DNA of 60,412 bases, taken from NCBI GenBank assembly GCA_003162425.1, contig PMOK01000003.1:8241-68652 (forward strand). The letters are read 5' to 3'. The notes beneath the pieces were generated by a model, which made no database searches, was not told where the DNA came from, and saw only the letters and a program-made list of their open reading frames with translations. The DNA comes from Bryobacterales bacterium. GTDB lineage: Bacteria; Acidobacteriota; Terriglobia; Bryobacterales; Bryobacteraceae. Of this stretch, positions 14,497 through 23,912 are shown in pieces; positions within the stretch are counted from its first letter, which is position 1; each line of letters starts with the position of its first letter. The translations under genes and the position numbers were made by a program.

Positions 14497-16446
14497 ATGC
14501 GCCTCCGATCACGCCTTGGCTCGGAGATATACGTAGCAATGCTCGTTGGTATCTTCATAGCCCCGTCCATGGCGGCACAATGCGCCTTTCTGGTGTCCCC
14601 TACTGGTCAACATAAGCCGGGTGACTTATATACCGGGATGCTGGCGCGCGTTTTGCGGGGTGATATGACCGTGGATTTCGGCGCATTTCGGATGGCCGGA
14701 GCGCAGATTTCCGGGCGCTCCACCAGTGCAATCGAATCTCAAGATCATAAGACGTTCAGTATGCGCCTGGCCGATTCCGATTATCAGGGCGCGCTCGACT
14801 GCGCAAACCGATCCCTGGAGCGGAACTATGCGAGCCTGATTGGACACTTCGACGCGATGGTTGCCTCTCAAGCGCTTCACAGGACCGATGAGGCGGCCGC
14901 TCACGAGAGAGTGCTAAATGCCCTGGTCGATTCGATCCAGCGTTCCGGTGACGGTGCCGGGCCGGAAACAGCATGGCACGTCGTCTCGATCCCCGAGGAG
15001 CATCTCTTTCTCGGCCGCGCGCTTGGCACCACGGAGAAAGGTTTCCTGGCTAGCGCGTTCGCAGGCCAAACAAAAACCTTTGTGGTCCAGGGTGGTCATG
15101 CGTATGACCGGCTGGAAGTCCCGGACGCTCAAGCCAACCAGACGCACTACGTCTGGTTCAATCGGGATATTGAGGCCGGTCCGAATCCGGCACAGATGGA
15201 ACTGAGGTCGGATTCCGTCGATCTCCTTGCTGGTCGGCTCGCCATTCGCGTGCCGACTGAAGCTAAGATCGAGGCCCGGCGTGCAAGTATTATGGCGGCG
15301 GCGGAATCGGTGGAGCAGGAATCTCGCATTGTCCTCGACTATGGTTCGCAAAAGATGGTGCTTATGGTCTCAGAGACATTCAATCGCGCTACGTCCGATT
15401 TTCAAGTGGCAGTGCAAACGAAAATGGCTCCGGTTTCGAACAGGATTGCGGCCTGGGATCTCCAAAGCCCGCTGCGAGGTGTAGCCTACTGGCCGAACAC
15501 AAGCTCCTGGACGGCCGAAGCCAATCTCGTAATGGGCTTATATGTGCTTCGTCCCGACCAAACCGTACAACATCTCGCCTTCTACCTCAATCCGGCGGCA
15601 GCCGAGGATTTGGCGGTCTGGGAGAATCTGGCTCGCAAGATTGCCGCAAGTGTGACCGATGGACGCGAGCATCTCACGACTCAAGCGGGCGAGCGCGCTA
15701 TCGCCGGGTTCGTGGCCGCCGTGCCGGATGGGTATGTGACAACAACGCAACGAGGCCCAGACTTTTCTGTGTATCACCTCCACAAGATCACGGAATTCGG
15801 CGATCCGGCGTCTACTTTGAACATCTACACCGGAAACCATCCTCATGGTCTGTCGAACGGGCAGCAACCAAAGACGAGCCGCACGACGTTACTAGGGGTG
15901 CCTGCGGAATGGCACGAGACGACCCGCAAAGAGAATTCGGAAACCGTGATTTCCAACGAAGCCATTTTGCTAATTCACGGTGGTTCGCCTGCCTTGTACG
16001 CCCACATATTCCTGACATCGGGGAATTCGGCGCAGATGGACGAACTCAAACGAATCGCTGCGTCGCTGAGATCGGCAGCCGGAACGCCTGTCGCGAGAAC
16101 GCAGGCCCGGTCTTGGCGAATCGCGCGCCTCACTTTTGACGGGCCAATCAAAGCTCGTCCCGTCCTGATGAATTGGAGCCTGCCGCCAAGCGCTCTCGCA
16201 AACGCTACGATCTCACTCAGTCTGACGGTGGACAAATTCGGCAACGCCGATGTCTCCTTTGATAGTCCGTCGAAACCGATATTTTTCGACCAACTTCGGG
16301 CGGCCATCCGCACGTGGAAGTTTCGTATCCCGGATGACCCAAATGCCCATCCTCCGTTCGTTGGGGCCCTGGAGCTGACCTCGGCCTCACCATCATTACC
16401 GCCGCCTTCTCGACCGCCGCCAAAAAGGCCGGTCCCGGTCTTTTAG
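14497..16446 (+). CDS. Large secreted protein of unknown function
   Basis: A 649-aa protein from ATG 14497, preceded by GAGGAG nine bases upstream and followed by a signal peptide (hydrophobic core IYVAMLVGIFIAPSMAA). No catalytic motif is recognised. The middle part alternates strands and short helices; the C-terminal 120 residues (LPPSALANATISLSLTVDKF, then LRAAIRTWKFRIPDDP) look like a TonB-type C-terminal fold, often found in Acidobacteria attached to periplasmic proteins. The Pro-rich tail (PPPSRPPPKRPVPVF) suggests a flexible end. Second forward gene of the first cargo block, 85 bp before the lipase-like giant. Confidence 0.6.
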   Translation: MRLRSRLGSEIYVAMLVGIFIAPSMAAQCAFLVSPTGQHKPGDLYTGMLARVLRGDMTVDFGAFRMAGAQISGRSTSAIESQDHKTFSMRLADSDYQGALDCANRSLERNYASLIGHFDAMVASQALHRTDEAAAHERVLNALVDSIQRSGDGAGPETAWHVVSIPEEHLFLGRALGTTEKGFLASAFAGQTKTFVVQGGHAYDRLEVPDAQANQTHYVWFNRDIEAGPNPAQMELRSDSVDLLAGRLAIRVPTEAKIEARRASIMAAAESVEQESRIVLDYGSQKMVLMVSETFNRATSDFQVAVQTKMAPVSNRIAAWDLQSPLRGVAYWPNTSSWTAEANLVMGLYVLRPDQTVQHLAFYLNPAAAEDLAVWENLARKIAASVTDGREHLTTQAGERAIAGFVAAVPDGYVTTTQRGPDFSVYHLHKITEFGDPASTLNIYTGNHPHGLSNGQQPKTSRTTLLGVPAEWHETTRKENSETVISNEAILLIHGGSPALYAHIFLTSGNSAQMDELKRIAASLRSAAGTPVARTQARSWRIARLTFDGPIKARPVLMNWSLPPSALANATISLSLTVDKFGNADVSFDSPSKPIFFDQLRAAIRTWKFRIPDDPNAHPPFVGALELTSASPSLPPPSRPPPKRPVPVF

Positions 16447-16531
16447 CGGAAATATGGGGGCCGCGAGCGCCAAGGAACCTGATGAACATCGATTGTTGTC
16501 GCAACGGACTTTTTTCATATAAGGAGCGCCC

Positions 16532-19500
16532 ATGAGGTGGAGAGGAGACCTTATCTTTCACACCAACAACCGTTCTTATCATCTTTTGCTAGGTTTGAGT
16601 TTTCTTCTGGGGATTCCAAGTTTCTCCGCTGGACAGAATCCGCCGAGCCGCCCAATCTTGTTTGTGCATGGGTTTTGCGCGAGTGCTGATAGTTGGGAGT
16701 CTTTCAGAGATTCCCTTTTCAACGATCTGCATGCTCACGTTCCGACCTTATACCCACAGCCAACAAATGCGGATTCGCAGAATCCAAGTGGGAACTACGA
16801 TGTTTATTACGATAGCAAGGCTGATACGACAACCTTTATCCAGAACGGACATTTCTTTGAGGCATCCTCAGTACCGTCAAATACTCGGTTTTTTTCAATT
16901 GGCTTTTATGATCCATACGGCGGCCAATTCGACCCGGCTCACGTTGTGCAAATATCCGTATTGAATCAAGCCGATCAGCTCGCCCATGTTATCGCCGAGA
17001 TCGCGAAAATCACCCGCGTCGAGGATGTGATTGTGATCGCTCACAGTCTCGGCGGCCTGGTGACCAGAGCGTATCTGGAGAACTTGGCATCGCATGGAAA
17101 CTGTTCAACGTATTCCGGTGGAGCAAATGGTGCCCCCGACTACGGTAATGGGACCTGTGTCCCCGGACAAACGCCTTACCAAGCTAACGTAGCAGAGCTC
17201 ATCGCTCTCGACACACCGAATGCTGGCACGAATCTGGTACAGTCGTTTCTCGACGGTTTGTATCCCGGCTGCATTGATATTCCTTCAACGGCTAGAGCGG
17301 AGATGGTCCCAAATAGTCGCCTGCTTCAGACGCTCAACTATTACGAAACCGATATTGTGAAAGCGGCGCCGATCCCGTCGAAGATAACCGTTCAGTCGAT
17401 CGAGAGTTTCTATTCTGACAACAATGCCCTGTTGACACTCTTGGGATGGGCGGTCGGGAGCCAAAACGATACCGTGGTCGGCTTTGAGAGTCAATCTATG
17501 GAATTGAGCCTCAATCCGTTATTCAAGAGTGGGGCCCAATTTGCCGATTGGGGAAACTCATATACGGTTGAAAATATCAGCGGGCAGCCGCCCTGTCAGC
17601 AAAATATCCTTAACCTAGGTGCAGTTCCAGTTTTGCACTACATCGAATGTGTAGGTCAGCAGCCGCAAACTCAGAGCCTTGTGTCGAGTTTGGTCAAGTC
17701 CGTCGTATCAACACAGAATTCTGTCGTATCTATTAGCCCCGGCGGCGTGCTGAACGATGCCAGCTATAAGATCGGTGCTCCAGTCGCACCAGGCACAATC
17801 GTGGCAGTCTACGGCAACTTCTTACTTAGCTCACCAGCGACTACGCAGAATGTGCCGTGGCCAACCAGCCTCGACGGTGTCTCGCTGCAATTTGGCAACG
17901 GGACAAGTTCACCGTTGAACTACGTTTCAGCCGGGCAGGTTAACCTGCAAGTGCCTTGGGAACTGGAGGGGCAATCGACAACGTCGTTGACCGCCACCGT
18001 GAATGGTCAAAGCAGTCCCGCGCAGAGCGTGAACCTGGCACAATACTCGCCCGGCATTTTCACCACCAACGGACAGGGGTCGGGGCAGGGCGCCGTTCTG
18101 GATACGTCTTATCGTCTCCTGGATTCATCTAATCCAGCCACTGCGGGCAGCGCCGTAGCACTGATATTCTGCACAGGTCTCGGCCCTGTCACCAATCAGC
18201 CGAAGAGCGGAGCCGCCTCGCCCAGCAATCCGCTGGCAAAGACGATTGCAACACCAACTGTGACTGTCGCCGGCTTCCCTGCTCAAGTTCTTTTCTCCGG
18301 TCTGGCGCCGGGTTTGGTGGGAGAGTATCAGGTGAACATACTCGTACCGGCGGGCGCGCCGACGGGAAATGCAGTGCCCGTGGTCATTTTGATCGGCGGC
18401 GTGGCCTCCAACACAGTCACCATGGCGGTGGCTCAGCCGTCCACTCAGAATCCATCGCCGACAATCACGCACCTCTCGCCCTCCGCCGTGCCCGCCGGGT
18501 CAGCATCTACTACGCTAACGATTGAGGGAAGTGGCTTCATCTCATCGTCACAGATCACACTCGGTGCTTTCTATCACCCAGCCAAGGCAGTTAACTCGAC
18601 GCAGCTGCAGATTACGCTAACGCCCGCCGATCTGGGCACGATCGGGAATTTCGGAGTTCAAGTTATCAACCCACCGCCTGGCGGCGGCTCGTCCAACGTT
18701 GTTAACTTTACCGTCAGTTCGACCGGGGTTGTGATAATTCACCCAACGTCAGTCGTGATTCCAGAGGGAGGAGTCCAGAACTTTTCGGGAAGCGTTCCAG
18801 GTGTGCTGGGCGGGGGAAGAGTCACGTGGAGCGTCCAGGAGGGCTCCGTCGGCGGGATGATCGGGAGCGACGGTACTTACGTAGCGCCTGGTCAAACCGG
18901 TACTTTTCACGTGGTCGCCACGAACGCTGAGAATCCATCGCAGAGCGCAGTCGCGACCGTTAGAGTGACTCCCACTAGTTCATTCTCGGTCATCAGCTCT
19001 TTTCCAACCATGAATTCCGGTGGCGGCTACCCTAGCGCCTCCCTAATACAGCCTCGGAATTCCCCGTATTTCTACGGCACGATGGAGCTTGGACCAGGTG
19101 GCTTTGGGGGAGCCGTCTTTGAGATGGACAATCTAGGGAACACGGCCGTGCTCGGCAATGTTAACACCCAAAACATCACCCAACCCCCTAATATTTCGAG
19201 CTCCGCTGACAGCCCTGGCCTCGTCCCATCGCTAGTTCAAGCTAGCGATGGTAACCTGTACGGGACAGATGCACAGGGCGGCTCGATGAGCATCGGGTCC
19301 GTGTTCAAGGTCGACAGTTCCGGCAACATCACAACGATTTATTCATTCGCCGTGGGCTTCAATGGCGCGCAGGGTGATGGACCTGCGGCGCCGTTGATCC
19401 AAGGTGCCGATGGCTATCTGTACGGCACAACTTACTATGGTGGAAACACTTCGCCTTGCTTAGACTCGTCTTCCGGCTGCGGAACGGTATTCAAAGTGGA

Positions 19501-20161
19501 CACTTCCGGCAACTTTACATTGCTACACGCCTTCTCTGGCCCTGATGGGGCACATCCCGCAGCACCGTTGATTCAAGCGGCCGATGGCTACTTCTATGGG
19601 ACGACAGCTTATGGCGGAACCGTCGGTTACGGAACGATATTTAGAATGGACACGTCGGGAAACGTCACCGTTCTTCATTCGTTTCCGGCCATCGGGATGC
19701 CCCTTGCCGGATTGCTCCAAGCCAGCGACGGCTATCTCTACGGAACAGCTAGCGGTGGAGGTCTAAGCCCTGGCCTTGTGTTTCGCATCGACAAGGCAGG
19801 GAATTTCGCCGTTGTCTACAACTTCTCTGGTACCGATGGGAGCTTCCCAGCCGCGCCCTTATTTCAAGCCAGTGATGGGCACCTCTACGGTACGACCTGG
19901 GGCGGAGGCAATCTCACGTGCGGTCCTAATGAAGCAATAAGCGGCTACCCATATTTTCCGGTCGGAGGATGTGGAACGGTCTTCAAGATGGATTTGTCTG
20001 GTGATCTGACTGTTGTGCACGCGTTCAGTGGCACCGATGGTATTGGCCCAGTCGCGGGTTTAATTCAAGGACCGGATGGCCTGCTTTACGGGACGACTTT
20101 CTACGGAGGTCCTGGAATATTCTTCGGCGAGGTCTATCAACTGGCGCTGCCACCGCCATAA
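16532..20161 (+). CDS. Giant secreted lipase-like protein with TIGR03437-like and YGTT repeats
   Basis: A 1209-aa exported protein (signal peptide LLLGLSFLLGIPSFSAG). Residues about 35-330 are an alpha/beta hydrolase of the PGAP1/lipase type: oxyanion-loop region LFVHGFCAS, nucleophile elbow AHSLGGL (Ser near residue 172) and a likely catalytic Asp in LIALDTPNAG. Next is a TIGR03437-type domain (about 395-635: GVLNDASYKIGAPVAPGTIV, LNYVSAGQVNLQVPW), a marker of Solibacter-like genomes. IPT/TIG and Ig-like domains follow (about 640-810). The C-terminal 390 residues are tandem repeats of the form DGYLYGTTYYGG...GCGTVFKVDTSGN...LHAFSG, predicted to form a beta-propeller. The repeats may bind a polymer or cell surface while the hydrolase acts on esters (inference). 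Good ribosome site, AAGGAG. Confidence 0.85.
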   Translation: MRWRGDLIFHTNNRSYHLLLGLSFLLGIPSFSAGQNPPSRPILFVHGFCASADSWESFRDSLFNDLHAHVPTLYPQPTNADSQNPSGNYDVYYDSKADTTTFIQNGHFFEASSVPSNTRFFSIGFYDPYGGQFDPAHVVQISVLNQADQLAHVIAEIAKITRVEDVIVIAHSLGGLVTRAYLENLASHGNCSTYSGGANGAPDYGNGTCVPGQTPYQANVAELIALDTPNAGTNLVQSFLDGLYPGCIDIPSTARAEMVPNSRLLQTLNYYETDIVKAAPIPSKITVQSIESFYSDNNALLTLLGWAVGSQNDTVVGFESQSMELSLNPLFKSGAQFADWGNSYTVENISGQPPCQQNILNLGAVPVLHYIECVGQQPQTQSLVSSLVKSVVSTQNSVVSISPGGVLNDASYKIGAPVAPGTIVAVYGNFLLSSPATTQNVPWPTSLDGVSLQFGNGTSSPLNYVSAGQVNLQVPWELEGQSTTSLTATVNGQSSPAQSVNLAQYSPGIFTTNGQGSGQGAVLDTSYRLLDSSNPATAGSAVALIFCTGLGPVTNQPKSGAASPSNPLAKTIATPTVTVAGFPAQVLFSGLAPGLVGEYQVNILVPAGAPTGNAVPVVILIGGVASNTVTMAVAQPSTQNPSPTITHLSPSAVPAGSASTTLTIEGSGFISSSQITLGAFYHPAKAVNSTQLQITLTPADLGTIGNFGVQVINPPPGGGSSNVVNFTVSSTGVVIIHPTSVVIPEGGVQNFSGSVPGVLGGGRVTWSVQEGSVGGMIGSDGTYVAPGQTGTFHVVATNAENPSQSAVATVRVTPTSSFSVISSFPTMNSGGGYPSASLIQPRNSPYFYGTMELGPGGFGGAVFEMDNLGNTAVLGNVNTQNITQPPNISSSADSPGLVPSLVQASDGNLYGTDAQGGSMSIGSVFKVDSSGNITTIYSFAVGFNGAQGDGPAAPLIQGADGYLYGTTYYGGNTSPCLDSSSGCGTVFKVDTSGNFTLLHAFSGPDGAHPAAPLIQAADGYFYGTTAYGGTVGYGTIFRMDTSGNVTVLHSFPAIGMPLAGLLQASDGYLYGTASGGGLSPGLVFRIDKAGNFAVVYNFSGTDGSFPAAPLFQASDGHLYGTTWGGGNLTCGPNEAISGYPYFPVGGCGTVFKMDLSGDLTVVHAFSGTDGIGPVAGLIQGPDGLLYGTTFYGGPGIFFGEVYQLALPPP

Positions 20162-20411
20162 CAGATAATTCGTCAGGAGCGACCGGTGCCCATTTTGGCG
20201 GCCTATGAAAAAGGGAGCGCGCCCGCCGATTGCTCTGCTTGCCTCCTCCCGGCATCCGCCTGGCAGGATCGGTCGGACGATAGTGCTTGCTCTTCTTCCA
20301 TTGGACTGATGAATTGTCACGAACACAATCCGGCTCATAGCAATGTGGAATAACTTAGGTAACTCAATAACGGCTAGCAGTACAATCCACCCTCACCATC
20401 AACGGCGGCGC

Positions 20412-20597
20412 TCAAATCACAATCCTCTCCACCTCATCCAGCGTGATCTCGTCGCCCGTGCGATCGTAGAGCTTCGTCGTCCGGGGCGATTCGTGCGCGG
20501 CGATCGCCTGGGCGTTCTCGATCGTGCCGCCGTTTTCGAGATACGCCGTGATCCCAGTTGCCCGGAACGTGTGGCAGCAGGTGGAGGAGGGGAGTCC
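20412..20597 (-). pseudogene. Orphan 3' piece of a tyrosine recombinase gene (copy 2)
   Basis: Again exactly 186 nt: the last 61 codons plus TGA, starting at the same Gly-Leu-Pro codons as copy 1 and the intact gene. It retains HTFR, AAHESPRT and KLYDRT. Beyond GGGGAGTCC the sequence no longer matches the intact recombinase but does resemble the flank of copy 1 (shared GCAGCAA and GTTCGAAA), so the two orphan pieces plus their neighbours descend from one block. Confidence 0.85.
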
Positions 20598-20692
20598 GGC
20601 AGCAACCTCCGCAGGAACAGGCCGAACTAGTTCGAAAAAAGTATGGGGAACGGCTAAGTCCGGGACTACTTCAATCCCAACCGGCCACTCGG

Positions 20693-22099
20693 CTACTGAT
20701 CAAATCTGCCTCGCCCGAAACTCAATTCCGTCCACCCTCCTGACGGAGTCCACATCCGGACGGGGGACGGATGCACCCGTTCGGGGCACTGTTCGAGCGT
20801 GTGGCGCAATTCATGGCTCCGTTCTAGCTCACGGTGCTGGAGCTCGTAGTTGGAGCCGTACCGCAAGGAGATTGGGTGGATGCTCGGTTCAAGGCCAACG
20901 AGATAAATTGCATCCATATAGGGTCCTTTGGATTCGAACTTCGAAAACTCAACTTCAGTGCCCACAACTCCGATGGTTTCAATCGCGTTCATATAGTCCT
21001 TCAGGAGGCGGTTTCCCTCTGACCGCGGGAAGACGAAGTAGTAGTCCGGCGAACCTTCCGGGCAGCTTGTGCATTTGTGTCGCGTACCATCTGTCTGGGG
21101 CGACGCCGCAAATGGTCGCCGTTCATCAATGAGCGCGGCACTTCCTCCATCGTGCTCATTGTTGAACCCACCCGCGATGAGGTACGTCGCGCGGGACGTC
21201 CGGACCTCCGCCAGCGAATAGGTGTCGCCCGTATTTACGTACCGTACCTTACCGCGGCCCGTGGTCGGATCGAGCTCGGCAACGAATGAATTACCCCAGA
21301 GATGATGGGAGAAAGCGACATAGATCGATTTCTTCGATCCCAGACGCGAAACGATCAAATCAAGTACATGCCACGGCCCATGGACATCGTGCGTTCCAAA
21401 TTGAAAGGCCTCATGCGGTGCATACGTCCAAAGGAGTTTACCCCGGCTCGAAAAGCAATCAATCTCAAACTCAGCCCCGTCCTTTTCGTTGGGACCTACG
21501 GCATACGGTACGATCGCGATAACCTGACGATCACCATCACCCAAAAGGTCCGCTGTGCGAGCCCATGGTGTGCGGTATGGCGCGAGGACCATGGGGTCAA
21601 GTCTCCGGTGGAACTCATACGTCCAGAGGGTCTTGCCATCGGCAGCTTGAGCCATCAATGCGTCTCCGATGAATGTCGCCTTTACCGGAAGACCCGCGTG
21701 CAACGAACGCGCTAGGACGAAGACGATCACGGCGAAGGCCAACACCGCGATCACGCTGCCGGCGATTGCGTACAGATTCAGTGACGCTGTCTTGGCTGGC
21801 GTCGTAATTTGGGCAGGGGAGTCTTCTCGCCGTGCGGCAAGCCATTCCGTGAGTTCCGCCCGCGACCCGCAAACCCGCGCGCGTTTTGCTCCTGGTGTGC
21901 GATGCACGGGCATTCCCTGATCCTTTGCCCATCGCATCGCTGTGCGTTCGTCTCGTTTAATGAACCCGGCGATTTCCTTCCAGGATTCTAACCGGTCTCC
22001 CTCGCCGGGTGCGAGCGGTCGAGGGGCTGAACGTTCCGGACTGGATAGAGTACCACTGGTACCTCGCGCAACAGGTTTTTCAGCTCCTTCTCGCTTCAT
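20693..22099 (-). CDS. Membrane-anchored HTH regulator with extracytoplasmic domain (copy 2)
   Basis: A 468-aa paralogue of the gene at 11603, alike from end to end. The helix-turn-helix is RLESWKEIAGFIKRDERTAM with RVCGSRAELTEWL; the transmembrane helix is LYAIAGSVIAVLAFAVIVFV; the outer domain keeps WARTADLLGDGDRQVIAIVPY-like strands, the CTSC pair and the C-terminal HPISLRYGS and CPERVHPSPVRMWTPS motifs. Both copies end in RFDQ. The ATG at 22099 is chosen because the sequence further upstream is the conserved promoter, although in-frame non-ATG starts exist there. Starts the second cargo block and is divergent from the PEP-CTERM gene, which begins 89 bp away. Confidence 0.75.
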   Translation of the reverse strand: MKREGAEKPVARGTSGTLSSPERSAPRPLAPGEGDRLESWKEIAGFIKRDERTAMRWAKDQGMPVHRTPGAKRARVCGSRAELTEWLAARREDSPAQITTPAKTASLNLYAIAGSVIAVLAFAVIVFVLARSLHAGLPVKATFIGDALMAQAADGKTLWTYEFHRRLDPMVLAPYRTPWARTADLLGDGDRQVIAIVPYAVGPNEKDGAEFEIDCFSSRGKLLWTYAPHEAFQFGTHDVHGPWHVLDLIVSRLGSKKSIYVAFSHHLWGNSFVAELDPTTGRGKVRYVNTGDTYSLAEVRTSRATYLIAGGFNNEHDGGSAALIDERRPFAASPQTDGTRHKCTSCPEGSPDYYFVFPRSEGNRLLKDYMNAIETIGVVGTEVEFSKFESKGPYMDAIYLVGLEPSIHPISLRYGSNYELQHRELERSHELRHTLEQCPERVHPSPVRMWTPSGGWTELSFGRGRFDQ

Positions 22100-22130
22100 G
22101 TCGGCTAATGTCGCATCCTGACACTTGCCA

Positions 22131-22159
22131 AGTTTATTGAAATCGTCGACAAAGGACAA
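22131..22159 (-). promoter_or_regulatory. Conserved promoter of HTH gene copy 2
   Basis: TTGTCC (complement of 22154-22159), 17-bp spacer, TAAACT (complement of 22131-22136), the same as at copy 1. Similarity between the two blocks stops within a few bases upstream of this -35, so the duplicated unit runs from the recombinase stop codon to the promoter edge. Confidence 0.55.
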
Positions 22160-22187
22160 GTCCGTACAGATCTACCGGAGTTTTCAG

Positions 22188-22901
22188 ATGATTCTTCGTC
22201 TATTTAGACTGGAGTTCGCGACCAGGAAGAGGTTTTCCCTCCCCGGCTCCCGGCACCTCCACCGCCACCAGTTCGCAGGGCTACCGCGCTTTCAGTTATC
22301 CACTTTACGCTTCATCCTGGGTCTGTTAGCGTTAGGAGTAGCTGCAACGCCGGTTCCCGCCGAGACAATCGGCTTCGAAGGATTCTCGGACAGCACAATC
22401 CTCACCACCCAGTATCCGGGGCTCACGTTTACCAACGCCATCATCCTTACGTCCGGCATATCCCTTAACGAATTCAACTTTCCTGCGCACTCGGGAGTGA
22501 ACGTGGTCTCGGATAACAACGGGCCGATGATGATCGATTTCAGCGCACCGATAACGAGCTTCAGCGGATACTTTACCTACCTGGAACCGCTCACTCTCGA
22601 TGGCTTCAATGCATCGGATACGGAGGTTGCATCCGCCGCGTCCGCGTTCTCGAATAACCTGGCGTGCCTGGCCGGACCACCCTGCCCAGGAGATCCAGGA
22701 AGCAGCCCGAACGAATTCATCGAACTGGGCTTTGCCGGCGGCATTTCGAGCGTGACGATAACGGGCGACCCCCTTGGTGGATCTTTCACGATGGATGACA
22801 TGACGTACAATTCGGCGGTGCCCGAGCCCGGCTCATTTCCTTCGGTGATCACCGCATCGGCAACGTTGCTTATAATCGGCCGTCGTAAACAAAAACTGTG
22901 A
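22188..22901 (+). CDS. PEP-CTERM-sorted secreted protein
   Basis: A 237-aa protein from ATG 22188 (GGAG eight bases upstream). A basic, rather long leader precedes a signal helix (TLRFILGLLALGVAATPVPA). The mature part, beginning near ETIGFEGFSDS, is a beta-sandwich like those of many PEP-CTERM exoproteins. The C-terminus carries the sorting signal: VPEPGSFP, a hydrophobic helix, then RRKQKL. PEP-CTERM tails are processed by exosortase and link to exopolysaccharide production. No exosortase is in the window. The stop codon overlaps the GTG of the next gene (GTGA). Confidence 0.75.
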   Translation: MILRLFRLEFATRKRFSLPGSRHLHRHQFAGLPRFQLSTLRFILGLLALGVAATPVPAETIGFEGFSDSTILTTQYPGLTFTNAIILTSGISLNEFNFPAHSGVNVVSDNNGPMMIDFSAPITSFSGYFTYLEPLTLDGFNASDTEVASAASAFSNNLACLAGPPCPGDPGSSPNEFIELGFAGGISSVTITGDPLGGSFTMDDMTYNSAVPEPGSFPSVITASATLLIIGRRKQKL

Positions 22902-23890
22902 AACCAACCATTCTCATCTTAGGTGCAATCGTCATCGCTCTACTCGCCTTCGGTGGTGTTTGGCTTTATGCACAGCAAGCGCCGGTTCCCGCAGCACTCG
23001 CGCCGAGAACCCAGGCACCAGCCGAAGCAGGAACCTCCACCTTCAGCCAAGTTGTTTCAAGCAATGTATCTACCGCCGCGATCACTACGCCAACGGTCGG
23101 AACCCCGACCCTTAGCCCAAGCATGATCATAGTGAACACTTCAACGCCGGTTACGATAACCGTTCAAATTACCGGCGTAACACCCATTCCTGGAAGCGTA
23201 AACCTTCTGCTTATCAGCGCAACCGGCACACAACCAACGATTCTGGGCGTAATGCAGAGCAGCGGCAACGGCTCGTATAGTCTTCAGTATTTGTTCAACC
23301 CGAGTAGTACGGATGAAATCCAGTTACAAGTGTCAGCGGCATTTCAAGGACAGTTACGGCGGACCCTCTCAAACATTTTCAGTCTGAATGTCTGGCGGCG
23401 TTTCGCCGACCCGGTGACCGGTGTTGCAATCTCCCTCCCTCAATTCGCAAAGACTGAAACGCTATCTTCGACACCGGCGACATCGGAGACCGGTGCGACG
23501 CTTCAACTCAACGTCGTCGACCCAGTCGATAGTGGATATATCATTCCGTTAATTACTTTTATTGTTCAAACTAATTCCAAGAACCTCTCTCTGCAAGAGT
23601 GGTTTGAGAACAACGTCGACTATGAAAGCTTACTACTCAACGCGGGTGATATACACTCGGCAACGCTCTCAAACGGAGCGCTCTTGCTCACCCTTCAGGG
23701 ACCATTCCCTCAGGCGTTTCTAAACCAAATTGGTGGCCCTGTTGCCAGTGTTTACGTCATGTCCCCAGACCAGAGTGAAATTATCACCGTTCTAACCCCC
23801 GAAGATCCTGCTCTTGTGGATATCGGCATTTCGCCGTCTAGCCTCAATGCAATGCTTCCGGCAATTCTGAGTACTCTTACCACTCCGTAG
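22898..23890 (+). CDS. Secreted or membrane-anchored beta-rich protein
   Basis: A 330-aa protein starting at a GTG that overlaps the previous stop, so it is translationally coupled. One N-terminal hydrophobic helix (ILILGAIVIALLAFGGVWLYA) serves as signal or anchor. A Pro/Ala/Thr linker follows, then an Ig-like segment (VNTSTPVTITVQITG...PGSVNLLLIS), and a C-terminal domain beginning FADPVTGVAISLPQFAKTET that resembles the PsbP/DUF1795 type of lipoprotein domain. Function unknown. Second forward gene of the second cargo block. Confidence 0.65.
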   Translation: MKPTILILGAIVIALLAFGGVWLYAQQAPVPAALAPRTQAPAEAGTSTFSQVVSSNVSTAAITTPTVGTPTLSPSMIIVNTSTPVTITVQITGVTPIPGSVNLLLISATGTQPTILGVMQSSGNGSYSLQYLFNPSSTDEIQLQVSAAFQGQLRRTLSNIFSLNVWRRFADPVTGVAISLPQFAKTETLSSTPATSETGATLQLNVVDPVDSGYIIPLITFIVQTNSKNLSLQEWFENNVDYESLLLNAGDIHSATLSNGALLLTLQGPFPQAFLNQIGGPVASVYVMSPDQSEIITVLTPEDPALVDIGISPSSLNAMLPAILSTLTTP

Positions 23891-23912
23891 GGATCGAAAG
23901 GACCGCATCATC

